A stretch of 64,000 bases of DNA from Channallabes apus (GCA_030522415.1 CM060107.1:22294071-22358070); one strand, 5' to 3'. Shown: positions 26,913-40,358, counted from the stretch's first letter. Program-made: numbers and translations. The notes: generated by a model from the sequence alone, not told the origin.

Positions 26913-28276
26913 CAGGTCCTTCTCAAAAAAATAGCATATTGTGATGAAGTTCATTATTTTCTGTAATGTACTGATAAACATTAGACTTTCATATATTTTA
27001 GATTCATTACACACAACTGAAGTAGTTCAAGCCTTTTATTGTTTTAATATTGATGATTGTGGCATACAGCTCATGAAAACCCAAAATCCCTATCTCAAAA
27101 AATTAGCATATCATGAAAAGGTTCTCTAAACGAGCTATTAACCTAATCATCTGAATCAACTAATTAACTCTAAACACCTGCAAAAGATTCCTGAGGTTTT
27201 TAAAAACTCCCAGCCTGGTTCATTACTCAAAACCGCAATCATGGGTAAGACTGCCGACCTGACTGCTGTCCAGAAGGCCATCATTGACACCCTCAAGCAA
27301 GAGGGTAAGACACAGAAAGAAATTTCTGAACGAATACGCTGTTCCCAGAGTGCTGTATCAAGGCACCTCAGTGGGAAGTCTGTGGGAAGGAAAAAGTGTG
27401 GCAGAAAACGCTGCACAACGAGAAGAGGTGACCGGGCCCTGAGGAAGATTGTGGAGAAGGACCGATTCCAGACCTTGGGGGACCTGCGGAAGCAGCAGTG
27501 GACTGAGTCTGGAGTAGAAACATCCAGAGCCACCGTGTACAGGCGTGTGCAGGAAATGGGCTACAGGTTGCAAATTTTGCATGTCATTGGGAAATCAAGG
27601 TGCCAGAGTCTGGAGGAAGACTGGGGAGAGGGAAATGCCAAAATGCCTGAAGTCCAGTGTCAAGTACCCACAGTCAGTGATGGTCTGGGGTGCCATGTCA
27701 GCTGCTGGTGTTGGTCCACTGTGTTTTATCAAGGGCAGGGTCCATGCAGCTAGCTATCAGGAGATTTTGGAGCACTTCATGCTTCCATCTGCTGAAAAGC
27801 TTTATGGAGATGAAGATTTAATTTTTCAGCATGACCTGGCACCTGCTCACAGTGCCAAAACCACTGGTAAATGGTTTACTGACCATGGTATTACTGTGCT
27901 CAATTGGCCTGCCAACTTTCCTGACCTGAACCCCATAGAGAATCTGTGGGATATTGTGAAGAGAAAGTTGAGAGACACAAGAATCTGCAAAAGGATTCCC
28001 GACCAAGTATTGAGTGCAGAACTGAACATAATTATTTGAAGGTTGACTTTTTTTGTATTAAAAACACTTTTCTTTTATTGGTCGGATGAAATATGCTAAT
28101 TTTTTTAGATTTGGGGTTTTCATGAGCCACAATCATCAATATTAAAACAATAAAAGGCTTGAACTACTTCAGTTGTGTGTGATGAATCTAAAATATATGA
28201 AAGTCTAATGTTTATCAGTACATTACAGAAAATAATGAACTTTATCACAATATGCTAATTTTTTGAGAAGGACCTG
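26913..28276 (+). mobile_element. Internally deleted Tc1/mariner element, copy 1
   Basis: The 1.36-kb element starts CAGGTCCTTCTCAAAA and ends with the complement, with TA at both flanks. The terminal repeats are about 200 bp with an inner TCTCAAAAAATTAGCATAT repeat. It is nearly identical to the copy at 57277-58651. Confidence 0.95.
27241..28036 (+). pseudogene. Defective Tc1 transposase
   Basis: The ATG at 27241 opens a normal Tc1 N-terminus with helix-turn-helix (CSQSAVSRHLSGKS). After GYRLQ the frame shifts. The segment that should carry the first catalytic Asp and its flanks is missing. The next frame resumes at SVMVWGAMSA, followed by FQHDLAPAHS and DLNPIENLWDIVKRKL, which hold the second Asp and the Glu. 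The C-terminal tail is also deleted: the sequence jumps from KLRDTR to the last few codons. It also carries one extra CAG codon relative to the copy at 57599. No active enzyme can be made. Confidence 0.9.
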
Positions 28277-29480
28277 TATATATACTTCATCTCTCATCAT
28301 TTGGGCCTGATCACCTCTCGGGCTTATACTCTGCCCTCTTTTAGCACATAACGCTCCTATTTTCCAAGCTCAGTGCCAGGAGTTTTGGACCCCCCCCTGG
28401 GGCTGGCATAGTGCCGAGTTAAGTGCAGGACAGGCAGGGTGGCGCCTGTGCTGTAATGTTTCACAAGGCTGTGGGAGTTGGGATTACTTTGTATGGTTCT
28501 TTAAAGGCCGTGGCGCAGGAAGAAATTTTTCTGTGGGTTTTAAGCCCAGTATAGTAGTGGTGTACTAGTTGTAAGACCCTGCACTTGGGAATAGATCCAG
28601 ACCTGGAACAGGAGCTATACGCACACCTGGCATGGGCATGAAATGACCAATAAAAACAGAGGAACCTAAAATGTTTCTCAGTGCTGTAAGACATCTGATC
28701 TAACTGAAGGCACTGGAGTATGTTTACATATTTAAAAAGATTCCGAAATGAAAATAAAAAACTTGGTGAGAGAGGGAGAATGTTTTGAAGCTTGGGCCTG
28801 CTGGGAAGCTGCTGTGATGAGATACTTTGCATGGCATTTTATACGAAATGGATAAAGCTTGAGACAAGCCAAATGGTGGTGTCATAGGAAACAGACTACT
28901 TCTGCCAAAGAACCCAATATTCTTCACGGCCGAAGCTTAAAGCCCCTTACACTAACCCTGCTTCTACAGTTGCATGTTCTCCAGCTCTCCAACACAACAT
29001 GCTAATAACATCATTTTCAATCCACTCTTTTCCCCCTTTCTAGATAAATTTGTTTTGAAAAAACAAAGGTTTCGATTTCGTCTCTCATAGCCCCTACAGT
29101 GCTTCTAGAGTTCAGGGGGTTTTACTTTAATGTAGCATGGTGGATGGAAGACTTTAAAATGCCTATTTGACTGAAGCCAGTTGGAGAAACTTGGCAGAGA
29201 TCACAGGTGCTGATAGGACATATGCCATAACGCTCTACACACCAAAACGTTCAATGATGGCTACTCTGACGTGAACACAAATATGACAGGTTGCTGTATT
29301 TCAAAGATGGCCAAATGACCAGATGCCCCAGACATGAGGGAGGTTAAATTTCCGTATGTGATCCATGTTTCTTCGATCACACACAAAACGACAGCAGGGA
29401 ACAGAAAAGTATAGCTGAACAATGATGTGCAATAATGTAGCTGAACAATAATTCCGGTTAATTTCATCCTCATGTCTTCT
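28277..29480. other. Intergenic, no gene recognised
   Basis: Moderately complex sequence with overlapping open frames on the minus strand (28461-28927) that show no family resemblance. No splice-supported exon was recognised. Confidence 0.45.
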
Positions 29481-29596
29481 CAGAAAGCTTTTCCTTGCCA
29501 CTCTCACTTCTGGTTGCTTATGGGATTTTTTAAAGCTGCTTTTATGACAATGTCCATTGTTAAAAGTGCTTTGCCAACTAAATTAAATTAAATTAA
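29481..29596 (+). repeat. Fragment of a dispersed fish repeat
   Basis: The phrase CTTGCCACTCTCACTTCTGG, then GACAATGTCCATTGTTAAAA, ending in AAATTAAATTAAATT, resembles the 3' end of a common teleost repeat. The family is not named here. Confidence 0.5.
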
Positions 29597-32500
29597 TGTC
29601 TTTTGTAATTGATGTCTTTTGGACATCAGTTACATGTATGAATTTTTTTTAAATAAGTCAAATAAATATCATACCTTGTGATACAGTCTGCATAGGTATA
29701 AACTAACCATTATTTCAATATTAATGTATAAAAAAGACTTTTTTATTTGCAGCTATTCTATATTAAAACCTTTCCTTTCACGATGGTCACCATGGTCAAG
29801 GTCTCAGTGTATGATTTTCTGTAACTCTATCTGGCAGTGTTACAAGGCTCTTGGCACCTCCCATTAGGAGCATAGCTGCATCACCCTGGCTATAAACACC
29901 AAGGTAAGCTCTTAAGTGTCCACAGACAGCACATTCCAGCACCTTCGTCACAGCCATGCTTCACATTAGCATTATGATATTTGGGTAGTAACTCAGTCAA
30001 ATGGACACTGAAAGGGCAGGAGGATGAACCGGACGAATTAAGAAATAAAATGGAGGTGATTTAGGGGACACAAAGCTGTTAACTGGTTAACTGTGTAAGG
30101 TCTCAGTTTACAACTGAATGCACAGGAAAAAATTATATATAAGGTACACAACACTATGGTTTTCAGAAATCATTCAGCATTAAATTAAACATAATAAAAA
30201 TATATTTCTAAGAAAGTGATATACAGTACAATTCTGCTTTATTGTACATACAAACAAACAAAAAAATTAATGCTTTTAAAATAAATAACTAAATATATAT
30301 AAACTAATTGCATGAACCTGATCTAAATCAATCTAGGTCTAAATCATTAGATTCACCAAAGCATTACCCAGGCTGGAGGTCTTTGGAGAGGCAGGGGGTC
30401 TTTGTGTGGCAGCAACACCTCAATATAGTGCTTAAATCCTGCCTGTTGACAGGCAGAGAATAAAGGCATGTGACACCCTCACTAATTACCTCAAATGAGC
30501 ATAATTAGCAAGAAACACCTTCTGTTTTTACACCACAACCTGATAGGCTTTAGCTTTAATGTGGTAATGCTCTAAATTGTTTAGGTAGGGAGCATATTTC
30601 AAGAAGTGACAGATGACTACTGAATTCAGGATGTCCAGTTCTCTGTTTCTATTCTCAATAAAATAAAGTGAAAATATATTCTACACCTGTGTGATTCCTT
30701 TCTCAGAGTCCAGATAAACATGTTACATGACTGAATGAAGACAACAAATACCTTTTAATGTTTTTCATTGTGTTAAAATGGATTTTATTTTGTTTTGTAT
30801 TGGAGATTCACATTCCCAAATCTGACTAGAGTTATGGATGCAGATGAGATATACAGTAGCTGTTGTGAATTTATATGAATAGACATGTAAATCTTTCCAT
30901 TTGTCTTTCAAAATGTTTGTAAAAATTCTTCTTTCTGACTTATGTATACAGCCCCAGGTGCCTTTGCCTACATATTCTTTTTTTTTTTATATAAATACCT
31001 AAGATTGGATAAAATTCAACAGGAGACCTTCTTCTCATATTTAGAAAACTGTAGTCATTAAATAATGGACAGTTTGTTTTCATATACTTTAGCCCTGAAC
31101 AGTTGCGCTCTACAGCACTGTAGCTCCTCAGTAGCTGAGGATCTCTAAGATATACTATATTTGTAAAAATGTAAAACACAGGTGGTGCTTTTCTATTTAA
31201 CATATACAGTATTTCCTGAAAATTATTTCTCTATTCTTTAAAATGGTGTGACAGCTTGATGACAAGCTTGCAGCACTGGTGACAGAGTGCATTCCTTACA
31301 CTTCACATTCACTAACGATACACTACATTTGGGCCACCATGAATCTCAAACATTGACCATTTGCACGTGACAAAAATGTAGCAAAAAGGACCACCAAGAC
31401 AAAAGCCACAAAGCAGAGGAGGTTTCAGGATGCAAGATACACTATTGTGACCCCACCTCCTCCTCTTAAACCTAAATTTGGGAGAAGTCGGTGTGTCTTC
31501 TACTTGGTTTTCACACCTGCCTCTCCTGTCACAATAACAGTCCCAAACACTGGGCAAGTGTCTTAACGTCCTGTTGTCGCACGACTGTGTCTGTGTGTGT
31601 CCTCCTGGAACTCCTGCCCCAGGATGCGAGCCAATACAGAGAGATCAAAGTTACGAGACTAAGATAACGTTGTTGGGCTGTGATCCTGCCCCAGGCGTTA
31701 AAGCATCGGTGATGCTCCAACAAGGGCCACTACGACTGGGGACCGCCAGACAAAATGATGAAAATCAGAGGGTTTTAAATAATTTTGTTGGATTATGCAG
31801 AATATAGCAGTGCCTAAGGCTGGCAAGATGCCACTCGCTAAGGATGTATAAATGTCAATTTGAAAGTTTCTTGAAATGGGCTACTACAGAATCAAAATAG
31901 ACCAAAAGTTACAGATGACTGGAGAATTTCTCAGTCACAATACTGACTGCCTCTTAACTGCTTGGGCTGCTCGAACTAAATGATGGACACCCCAGCAGCT
32001 GCAGTGCCTCTGTCCAGCATGTAGATAATGTAGGTATAATTGGTAAAAATGTGTGGTAATATATTGCTCCATTTGGGGTTCACTGACGGAGCTGATGCAA
32101 AGAGTGTTGGAGGTCCCATGGCTTTGGGACTGATGAGAGTCAAACAGACCACACAGAGAGCACCCCCCAACTCACACATACCCACACATGCACACATACC
32201 CGTACACATTTACAAATGCCCATGAATATGCACTTTTGCTGACCCTGTACCTAACATGTAGTGTTATCTGAGTCTCAAAAGTAATTCTCACATTTATTTC
32301 AAAAGATTAAAATCAAGGCATGTTTTTTTTGTGAATAATTCAAAACGAGGGCAGTGAGAGATGTGGCAGGTATGGTGGTATATCTATACTATGCTATTTT
32401 TGCAAACAAAATCATCTAAGAATATCAACATATCAACAAATAAAATCATGTTTGGTTTTATGATTTGATAGGAAAATTTTAAGGAAATGTTAATGCAAGC

Positions 32501-32501
<1 letters not shown>

Positions 32502-32539
<38 letters not shown>
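32502..32539. repeat. (CA)n microsatellite
   Basis: About 19 uninterrupted CA units. Confidence 0.95.
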
Positions 32540-32540
<1 letters not shown>

Positions 32541-32656
32541 GACACGAGACTGGGTGGGCTGGGGTAAAGGTGTGCCTTAATGACTGCTCCTGTTGTTTTA
32601 AAGAGCTCTTCTTCAAAGTGCTTATGGGACGGAGTTAGGCCATGGTACCCATGGTA

Positions 32657-32658
<2 letters not shown>

Positions 32659-32684
<26 letters not shown>
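32659..32684. repeat. (TC)n microsatellite
   Basis: About 13 TC units followed by a short CA run. Confidence 0.95.
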
Positions 32685-32687
<3 letters not shown>

Positions 32688-33740
32688 ACACACACAAACA
32701 TGTAGTGGTAGGGGTCTTCTCTTCAGAAGACCCCCACCACATCCTTGTATGAGTGTAAGTCCACCTCTGCAGCCTCCTGCTGCCCAGACCCTCACTCCTG
32801 AGCAGGATTCAATTTCAGCCTTGTATCTCATAGAATTACACTGCCCTTTTAAATCGCTTCTAGATGCCATTGCACCCCATCTCACTCCACTCAGAGACAC
32901 ATCCTGACCATCTGAAAAACACAGATCCAAACACAGACACTTTATACACCAGCTAATCTTCACATACTCACCTGTCACCTAAAGTGCCAAATTTCTTTTA
33001 TTACCTGCAAGGCCTGTTGCCATAAGCCACTTTTGTAACAAAATCATGATTTAACTGTTTTGCAGTTATAAAAAATCGGCATATAAATAATTTCTGAGGT
33101 ACATTGCCCTTTGGTGATATCCCTACTTAAAAAAAAAAGTAAGCCACTACTTTTTAACACATGGGAACAATATGTTAATGCACAGCCACAGCTGAGCAAA
33201 GTTTTTGGAATGAGAGCATTAAATCATGGTCACTATTTATTATTCTGACGTGTGGTCATTGTCTCATTTCCAGCAACAAGTGTGCACATACATACAGTTT
33301 CCTAGCGAAACAAACAAACTCTGAGGAAATAGGTACAGTTCGTCTAAAAGACATTCCCCTCACAATTGAATTATGGATTACTAATAGTAAACTAATGTAA
33401 TTAAAATGAATATCTTAGTCTATGAAAAAGAGTCTAGTTAATTAATTAATCTATTTATTCAGGCCATTTTAATGTAAATAGTGTGTAAGATACAAAATGT
33501 TAAACATTCCAACTCATTAATTTACAAAAAACAGATAAAACTGGGAGGAAAAATTATGCAGTAATTGTAAGATCTTTACTCTAATGTGATTGCATATGAA
33601 CTCATTGAGAGCTTAACTTTTTATTAGTCTCTAATCTGAAAACATGTCTTTATTTTAAAATTATACATAATTTTCATTTCTTTTCCAGTGAATTGAGTTT
33701 ATAGTAAAAAATAAATAAATAAACAAATAAATAAAACAAA

Positions 33741-34052
33741 GGGTGTGTCATGGTAGATTAATGATTAGCATTTTAGCCTTTACATTTCCAGGGTCTGGGT
33801 TAGATTCCTGGCTCAGGTTAGATTCCCTGTGTGCATAGAGTTTGCATGTTCTCCCCATGCTTGTTGGGTATCCTTCAGGTACTCCGGTTTCCTCCCACAG
33901 TCCAAAGACATGCAGATTAGGCTAACTGGCGTTCCCCAAATTGCCTGTAGTGTGTGTGTGTGCCCTGCGATGGATTGGCATTCTGTCCAGGGTGTCCAGG
34001 ATAGTCTCCAGGCCCCCACAATCGTGTTTACAGGATAAAGCAGTATAGAGTA
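33741..34052 (+). repeat. tRNA-derived SINE, family A
   Basis: A weak A box (TAGATTAATGATTAGCATTT) and GGTTAGATTCC in B-box position are followed by the usual body (GAGTTTGCATGTTCTCCCC, GTTTCCTCCCACAGTCCAAA) and a CAGGATAAAGCAGTATAGAG tail. The copy is diverged. Confidence 0.8.
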
Positions 34053-34696
34053 TAGAACTGAGATTTTCATTGTTACTAACACATGGCCTGTCAGGATGTC
34101 ACCAGGAAGGTTCTCTATAGACATGTTGTTTCAAAAATAAAAATACTCAACTTTATCTAGATCCTACTCATGTAATTTTCGAAAACAAACAGCAGTTTCA
34201 TTGAAAGAAGAAGATGATGTGGCTTGATTAATTATGGTAGTGAGAAATCAGTCAGAATAAAATGCTATGGTTTGGGTAGTTCATAACAGCCATGCTTTAT
34301 TTGAGGAACATGGCAGAAAGATCCAGAAAGTCTGTCGTCACATGGACTGTAACGAAAGCCAAGCTGACTTTCACATGGTGCCAGGATCATTACTACCCCT
34401 GACTGAAGTGGAGAGCAACCTGAAACCCAAGCTGGTGTGCTGGCCAGTCATGCCACCGCACTGCATCCCAAGCATTCACACCAGCTCTGGCCTACTCATT
34501 GCTGAAATCTCCTGCTGTGTAGCTTCAGGCACGTGGCATGACACACATTTTATTCGACATCAGCGCACTGGAACCGCCTGATCACTTTCACAGCCAACCG
34601 AATGTAGCACTTCATCCACGTACTATCACATACGCATATGGACTGGTTGCATGCAGTGCTAGAATTTATTGCAACAATATGAACAACTCATTGTAC
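34053..34696. other. Intergenic with an unassigned open frame
   Basis: A 104-codon frame runs from 34267 to 34581 on the + strand. It has several Cys and His residues but no motif I can place, and no obvious promoter or splice sites. It is probably chance. Confidence 0.3.
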
Positions 34697-34920
34697 ATTG
34701 GTGGCTTAGTGGTTAAGGCTTTGAATGTATAAACATAATCAATTGCCAGCTCTTAACCATCAACTGATAGTTGGTGCCTCATTATAAAAGGAAAGCTCAT
34801 ATCCCTGTACTACCAAACTGCTGCTTTTAATTGACCCTTAAATGAGGCACTTATACTTTAACTGTTGAGCCCAACTTGTAGTTGATTTGAATAAAAGCTT
34901 CAGCAAAGTGAATAAATGCA
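34697..34920 (+). repeat. Degenerate SINE, family D
   Basis: It starts GGTGGCTTAGTGGTTAAGG and ends GATTTGAATAAAAGCTTCAGC then AAAGTGAATAAATGCA, mirroring the minus-strand copy at 22122-22320. The B-box region is decayed. Confidence 0.7.
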
Positions 34921-36707
34921 ACTGCAAATTTCAGGATTCATTAAGCAGATGCTTACAGTATATTCTGTTCTGTAGAACTTTGGGGGCTTTTTTTTAAACT
35001 CCTGCACATTGAACCATAATCCAGCCTAGAGATAACACACCTAAATGGACCTTTTATGTACAAAAAAATGCATGTTTCCTTGGCAACACATTTCCACTTT
35101 TTCTTTTCTTCTTTTTTTTTTTATTAGATATTTTATTTTAGATTTTTTTAAAAGGAACTGACACTGGTTTGAAAACAGCTATGACTGGTTCCTCACCAGC
35201 TCAACTCCTTATCAATCTCATTGCCACCATCATCAAAAACAACACTTGTGATTTAGCATTCTATAATTCATGCTTCATAAACACATTATTGTGTTACACA
35301 TACTTTAAAGCAGAGTGCTATATTTGTCTCTTTATTGAGGTCTAGCATTCCAAGGGGGTTCTTTTTCATCACAATGCTTAGAACAAATGTGCTCTGGCCA
35401 GAATACACACACACGCACACAGATAAAGAGAGAGACAAAGCGAGAGAATACCCCGAGACACATGCTGAGTGTCAACAAGGTGTAACGCATCTCATTCACA
35501 GCACTTTAACAACAACTTCACCAAAACGACAAAACCCAAATAAAAAGTTTGAAGAGAACAGTAAAATCCTCTTATATAACAGTAACAAGCCCACGAATGT
35601 AGTCAGTCCATCAGAGATCATTGTAGCAAAGGCGTCAGGCATTGCCTGTAAGGTTCATCAGGAAGATCAAACTTTCAGCTTTTTGTGTTATGATCTCCAT
35701 TTGTATTTTTCCTTGCTCATCTCTTTAACCTAGTCTGGTCAGCAATTAGCAGGTTGAAGTATTCTACTAAGTTGTGCCTGTGATGTTATTGCACATTGCT
35801 ACTAGAGAACTGCTGGTCCTGGTAAAAGCAAACTGATGTATTTACCAGCTGTGTCTGTAAGCCCTGGATGGCCTCTTGTGCTCTGCCATAGGTTCGATCC
35901 TGACCTATTTTCATATTTAGCATGTTGTGTAGCAATTTTACAGTTATCTGACAACTTGACATGGAAACCTTAACAATTTACCGCCATTTTATTATGAACA
36001 AGCTCTCATGATATTGCCGCTCATCTGTGTCCTCAGTTCTGTGGTACAAAAGACAACATGTAGGAGCATGTTAAAATACAGTATAACCTCTCATTCTCAA
36101 TCTAATTAAGCCAGTTTCTTTAAAATATTTTAAGCCTAATCCTTGACGAGCATTACTTTTTTTAACACCATGACACACATTTAACATGTCTATAAGTCAA
36201 GTTCAATTTAAGTCTAGATTTAAATTAGACCATGAAAAAAACCTACTGTTCATACTTTCCACCGTCAATGAGCACCAACTGGATCCAATGGCCTCTGCTT
36301 ACGCATGAGCTAAATTTTGTTTTCTGACTCTCTCAGCAAGAGGTGGTATTAAAATAGAAAAGGCCACATTCTGACACACCAGTGTACTGAGAATTTACAC
36401 TCAAACACTCGCTGATGCCTGCAATCAACGTTGACAAAAATAGAGCAACAAATGAAATAATAACCTCAAGAAGACAGGCTACAGTTTACAGTCCCATATT
36501 TTTATGTCTTACATTCTTTCAAAAGGTTAAACTTGTGACTGTTAATGAACTGTGAAAGAAAGTTAATTTGAAATAGTTTTTAGTTGATGAATATTAAACA
36601 CTAGAATATAACACTATACGTTTCAAGAGTTAATTACAATTACAATTACTGGAAATTATGCAGTTACAAATAGAAGAAGACCACAACAGTTATACATATT
36701 GTTACAA

Positions 36708-36746
<39 letters not shown>

Positions 36747-37223
36747 TTAGCCTGTCCAAATAGAAGCTGTTTAAATTCACTTTAACCCAATGGCAGCATC
36801 TTCTGTTTGGACAGAAAACCATATCCCATAGGGAGAAACAGCAAATCCTTTATGTCTAACCCAAGTATGTTTGGATAGCAATAAGGGGAGAGATGTCTAG
36901 CCATCATGAGTCATACCAGACTATCAATAAGTCAAGACAATCCTGTGACTCCTTTAGCCAGTGCAGACATTGTGAGCAGAGGCCTCTGCAGTGCAAGCCT
37001 TCAGAGCAGAGGTTAGGCAAGTTAAACAGCTCCTTTGACTGACTCTTTAACAGCATAAACATAAATCTGAGTATGAACCAGTAATCTCTAGGCCACAGCA
37101 GAGCTCGTCCGGTTGTCCACAAGGTTGTTCCAGAACAGAGCTGAACTTGCAGTCATAATAGCGTTCCAAGGAAATTCACCATCTTTACAGCTGAAGGAAG
37201 TTGTGAAAGGGAATCTTTCATTA
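34921..37223. other. Intergenic, no gene recognised
   Basis: No gene seen. An (ATA)n tract lies at about 36709-36745. The 132-codon frame at 35335 is rich in low-complexity residues and unsupported. Confidence 0.5.
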
Positions 37224-37231
37224 CTCACAGC

Positions 37232-37703
37232 CAGAGGTGTCAAGTAACGAAGTACAAATACTTCGTTACCTTACTTAAGTAGAAATTTTGGGTATCTATA
37301 CTTTACTGGAGTAATTATTTTTCAGCCGACTTTCTACTTCTACTCCTTACATTTTTAAGCAATTATCTGTACTTTCTACTCCTTACATTTTAAAAATAGC
37401 CTCGTTACTCTATTTTTATGATCAGAACTCGCAACCCCCCCAGTCGCATGATAAGAACGCACACAACGCACCTCCATCTCTTCCCCCCCACCTCGCATGA
37501 TCAGAAAGCGAGACCTTAATGCTTTTGTCGCCCCTCACGGTACTTTTACTTTTATACTTTAAGTAGTTTTGAAACCAGTACTTTTAAACTTTTACTTAAG
37601 TAAAAAGCTTGGGTTGATACTTCAACTTCTAAAGAAGTATTTTTGAACCCTAGTATCTATACTTCTACTCAAGTAATGAATGTGAATACTTTTGACACCA
37701 CTG
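37232..37703. mobile_element. Non-autonomous hAT-type element (MITE)
   Basis: The 472-bp element begins CAGAGGTGTCAA and ends TTGACACCACTG. It is flanked by a perfect 8-bp duplication, CTCACAGC (37224-37231 and 37704-37711), the signature of hAT insertion. The interior has repeated ACTTCTACTCCTTAC and TACTTAAGTA-type motifs but no coding capacity. Mobilisation would require a hAT transposase from elsewhere. Confidence 0.92.
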
Positions 37704-37711
37704 CTCACAGC

Positions 37712-39627
37712 CATATAAAAGCAGCAAGTACATTAAACTGAGCTGGATTTGGGTTAATCCTAAACCCAAACCCATAACACAGCAGTCAGGAATCTGGTCC
37801 TGTATGCTCACTCTTCTATAAGTGCAAGTGGTGGTATGATTGTTATGTGAGAAATAAAATAAAAATAAATGTATGTTATTTGTATTGTATTTCATCTGTT
37901 TCATAATGTCTGTCTCAGTTCGACTCAAAAAGAAACACACAACTGAAACTTCCACAAAAAGTATAGTATAATTTTATATGACAAATCTTTGACTGCAATA
38001 TTTTTGCAATAAAAGAGACCAATACTTTTTTATTTAAGGTCAAAGCAGCAACTGTTCAAATTTATATTTTGGTGTAAAAGATTGTCACATATGGTCAGTG
38101 ATATGTAAATAACACATTTATGATTATTTATGATTATAAAAAAAACTGCAACCTTGTAATGCCAATATTTCGATTTGTTGTATTGTTTCACTTAAAAGAC
38201 GACATTAATTCAAGCATAACATGTTTCATGATATACTGTCTATGAATTTCAGTTGTCTCAGATCTTCCAATATAATTCTTTATATATGACAACATTTTGA
38301 AAATAGTCCAAAAAGTGCAAGCATGAAAGAATCCAAATGCAGGGAGATAAAAATCAACTGGTTAAAAATGCTAGAAATCTTAAGACAGCTGCAGTGAGAG
38401 ACACACTACTCCAGTTCAGCCAAAGACAAAACATGGACAAAAGGCAGGTGGTGGTCTATAGGGAGGTCTAAGGCAAGCTCCCTAAAGGTTTGGCAAAGTT
38501 TGTCACTCTGTTCTTCAGGGAAAACACAATTGTGCATACCACAAAACAGACAGAGAGGGACATACAGACAGACAGACAGACAGACATATACACACACACA
38601 CCACTCTAGTTTATAATAGTGCTTATGCATCAAACCCTTTGTGTGAAATGTGATCTGAAGTTTAATTATCAATATTTTACGTTGAGATTCATTGGGAACA
38701 AGCCATCAAAGCTGTGTTCCTGCATGGTGTGTGTAATTTGTTACACTTACATAAATCCGGACAAGGTGATTATAAATGTGTTTAAAGGAGCAGAGGTCAA
38801 GTCAGGGTGCAGGTCTTGGTGACCCAGGGCTGACCATAAGCTGGGTGTTCTTCTTTCTTCCCTCCAGAGCCTACGGGCCCCCAGGGACTGGCCATTCCCT
38901 CATGTCGATCATCCAGTCCAGGGAGAGCAAGAATACATACGCTATGTCTGAAACAAGAGAGGGATCTGCTGGGGGAAATGATCAGGAGACTTAGGGGCAA
39001 GTGTTACAGAAGTATATTATCTTAAGTGTCATAGGTGAAGAGGGCCACAGCATTATCACCTACTGTATATCAAATGAGTGTGTGTCCAAGCATTCGGAGA
39101 ATACAGTTTTTTATGGAACGTGAGGACTGACAACTCATTGCTTTAACAGTCAGTCAATGACATGTAATGCCAATTAGATAATTCGTGAAGACAGAGAAAG
39201 GTGAACAAAGATCACTTTGATCAAGGGACACAATGTGACGTAACCTAATATGAAGCAGAGGCTTTGGTTATTTTACAATTATTCCTCTTTAGAATGACAA
39301 CTACATACAGTATAATGTTGTGAAACATCTGTGAGACCAGTTAGTTCTAATATCAAGTTTAGTTACATCTAAAAACATTTGTTCATTCTAAAATATCCCT
39401 CTTTTCTATCTACTAAAATGAATAAGACAAAAAAGAGCTACAGTAGTTACATTACAGAGAACAATATAATGCAAAATCCTCCATCCTGAAATAAAGCGGG
39501 GCAGAAACTTTAGTGACTGTTAGAAATTCATGTCACTACAGACATCACAGTATCCCTGATTATACATACATATTTTGACAATCAGTTCATTATTAGTTAA
39601 TGATATATATTATAATGAGGGCATTAA
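37712..39627. other. Intergenic with one exon-like block
   Basis: Mostly AT-rich and featureless. A (GACA)n/(CA)n tract lies at about 38558-38602. The exon-like block at 38868-38994 is listed separately. Confidence 0.5.
38868..38994 (+). other. Exon-like block of unknown origin
   Basis: A strong acceptor (TTCTTTCTTCCCTCCAG) precedes a 127-nt segment. It is open in one frame, contains GPPGTGHSLMSIIQSRE and ends in TAG at 38992-38994. Base composition is higher in GC than the flanks. I do not recognise the protein, and no partner exon was found. It may be a terminal exon, a relic or chance. Confidence 0.25.
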
Positions 39628-40358
39628 TACATTGAACAGTCAAAAGAAAGTCACCACTTGGATTTGATTAAGCAAATAGGTAAGAGCCTTTCCATAACTG
39701 GATAATTGGAGATCTCAAAGGACTAGGACTGTGGACTGTTGAAAAAATGTTATGTGGTCAGATTTATGAGTCCAGATTTATCCTAGGCCAGAGTGATAAG
39801 TGCATCAGTGTTAGAAGAGAGGCGGACAAAGTGAATCACCCATCATGCCTAGTGCCTACCCTACAATCTGTGGGGGTAGTGTTATGATCTGGGGCTGCTT
39901 CTGTTGGTCAGGTCAAATTCAGCAACATTACTGTATGTGGCCAAAAAAGAGGACAACTGACTACCTGAATATACCTAAAGACTAGGTTTTTTTTTTTAAA
40001 TCAATGGATTTTTTTTCATCCCTGGTGGCATGGACCTAATCCAAAATGACAATACCAGGATTTGATAAGGTCAGATTGTGAAAGAGTGGTTCAGGGAGCA
40101 TTAGACATAATTTTCATACATACTGTAGATTGACCAACTTAGAGTGACCTCAACCCCATTGAGAATCTTTGGGATGTGCCGGGGGAAGGCTTAATGCAGT
40201 TCTCCAACTCTCTCATAATCACTAGAAGCTCTCGAAGAGAAATTAATGCGACTCTGGACATTTCAAAAGCTTATCCAAATGATGCCACAGCCATAATCAA
40301 AGCAAAAGTGACTCAATGAAATATGAGTGTGTGACATTTTGTTTTTGTCTGGGCAGTA
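39628..40358 (+). mobile_element. Degenerate Tc1/mariner remnant
   Basis: A weak left end (AAAAGAAAGTCACCACTTGG) and right end (GTTTTTGTCTGGGCAGTA) enclose decayed transposase sequence. Scattered blocks read like Tc1 catalytic domain: LCGQIYESRF in the first-Asp region, a VGVVL-SGAA equivalent of the glycine box, and DLNPIENLWD near 40150. Many stops and gaps are present. Confidence 0.8.

Larger units (their letters stand above)
29597..33739. other. Intergenic, no gene recognised
   Basis: No gene seen. A unique block near 30440-30560 contains TCACTAATTACCTCAAATGA and CATAATTAGC, homeodomain-type cores that could belong to a regulatory element. Microsatellites at about 32502 and 32659 are listed separately. 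Confidence 0.45.

Noticed and set aside
32384..32701. 105-codon minus-strand frame
   Set aside because: It is largely translated (CA)n and (TC)n microsatellites.
34267..34581. 104-codon frame with several Cys and His residues
   Set aside because: The Cys/His spacing fits no zinc-finger pattern I know, and nothing around it supports a gene.
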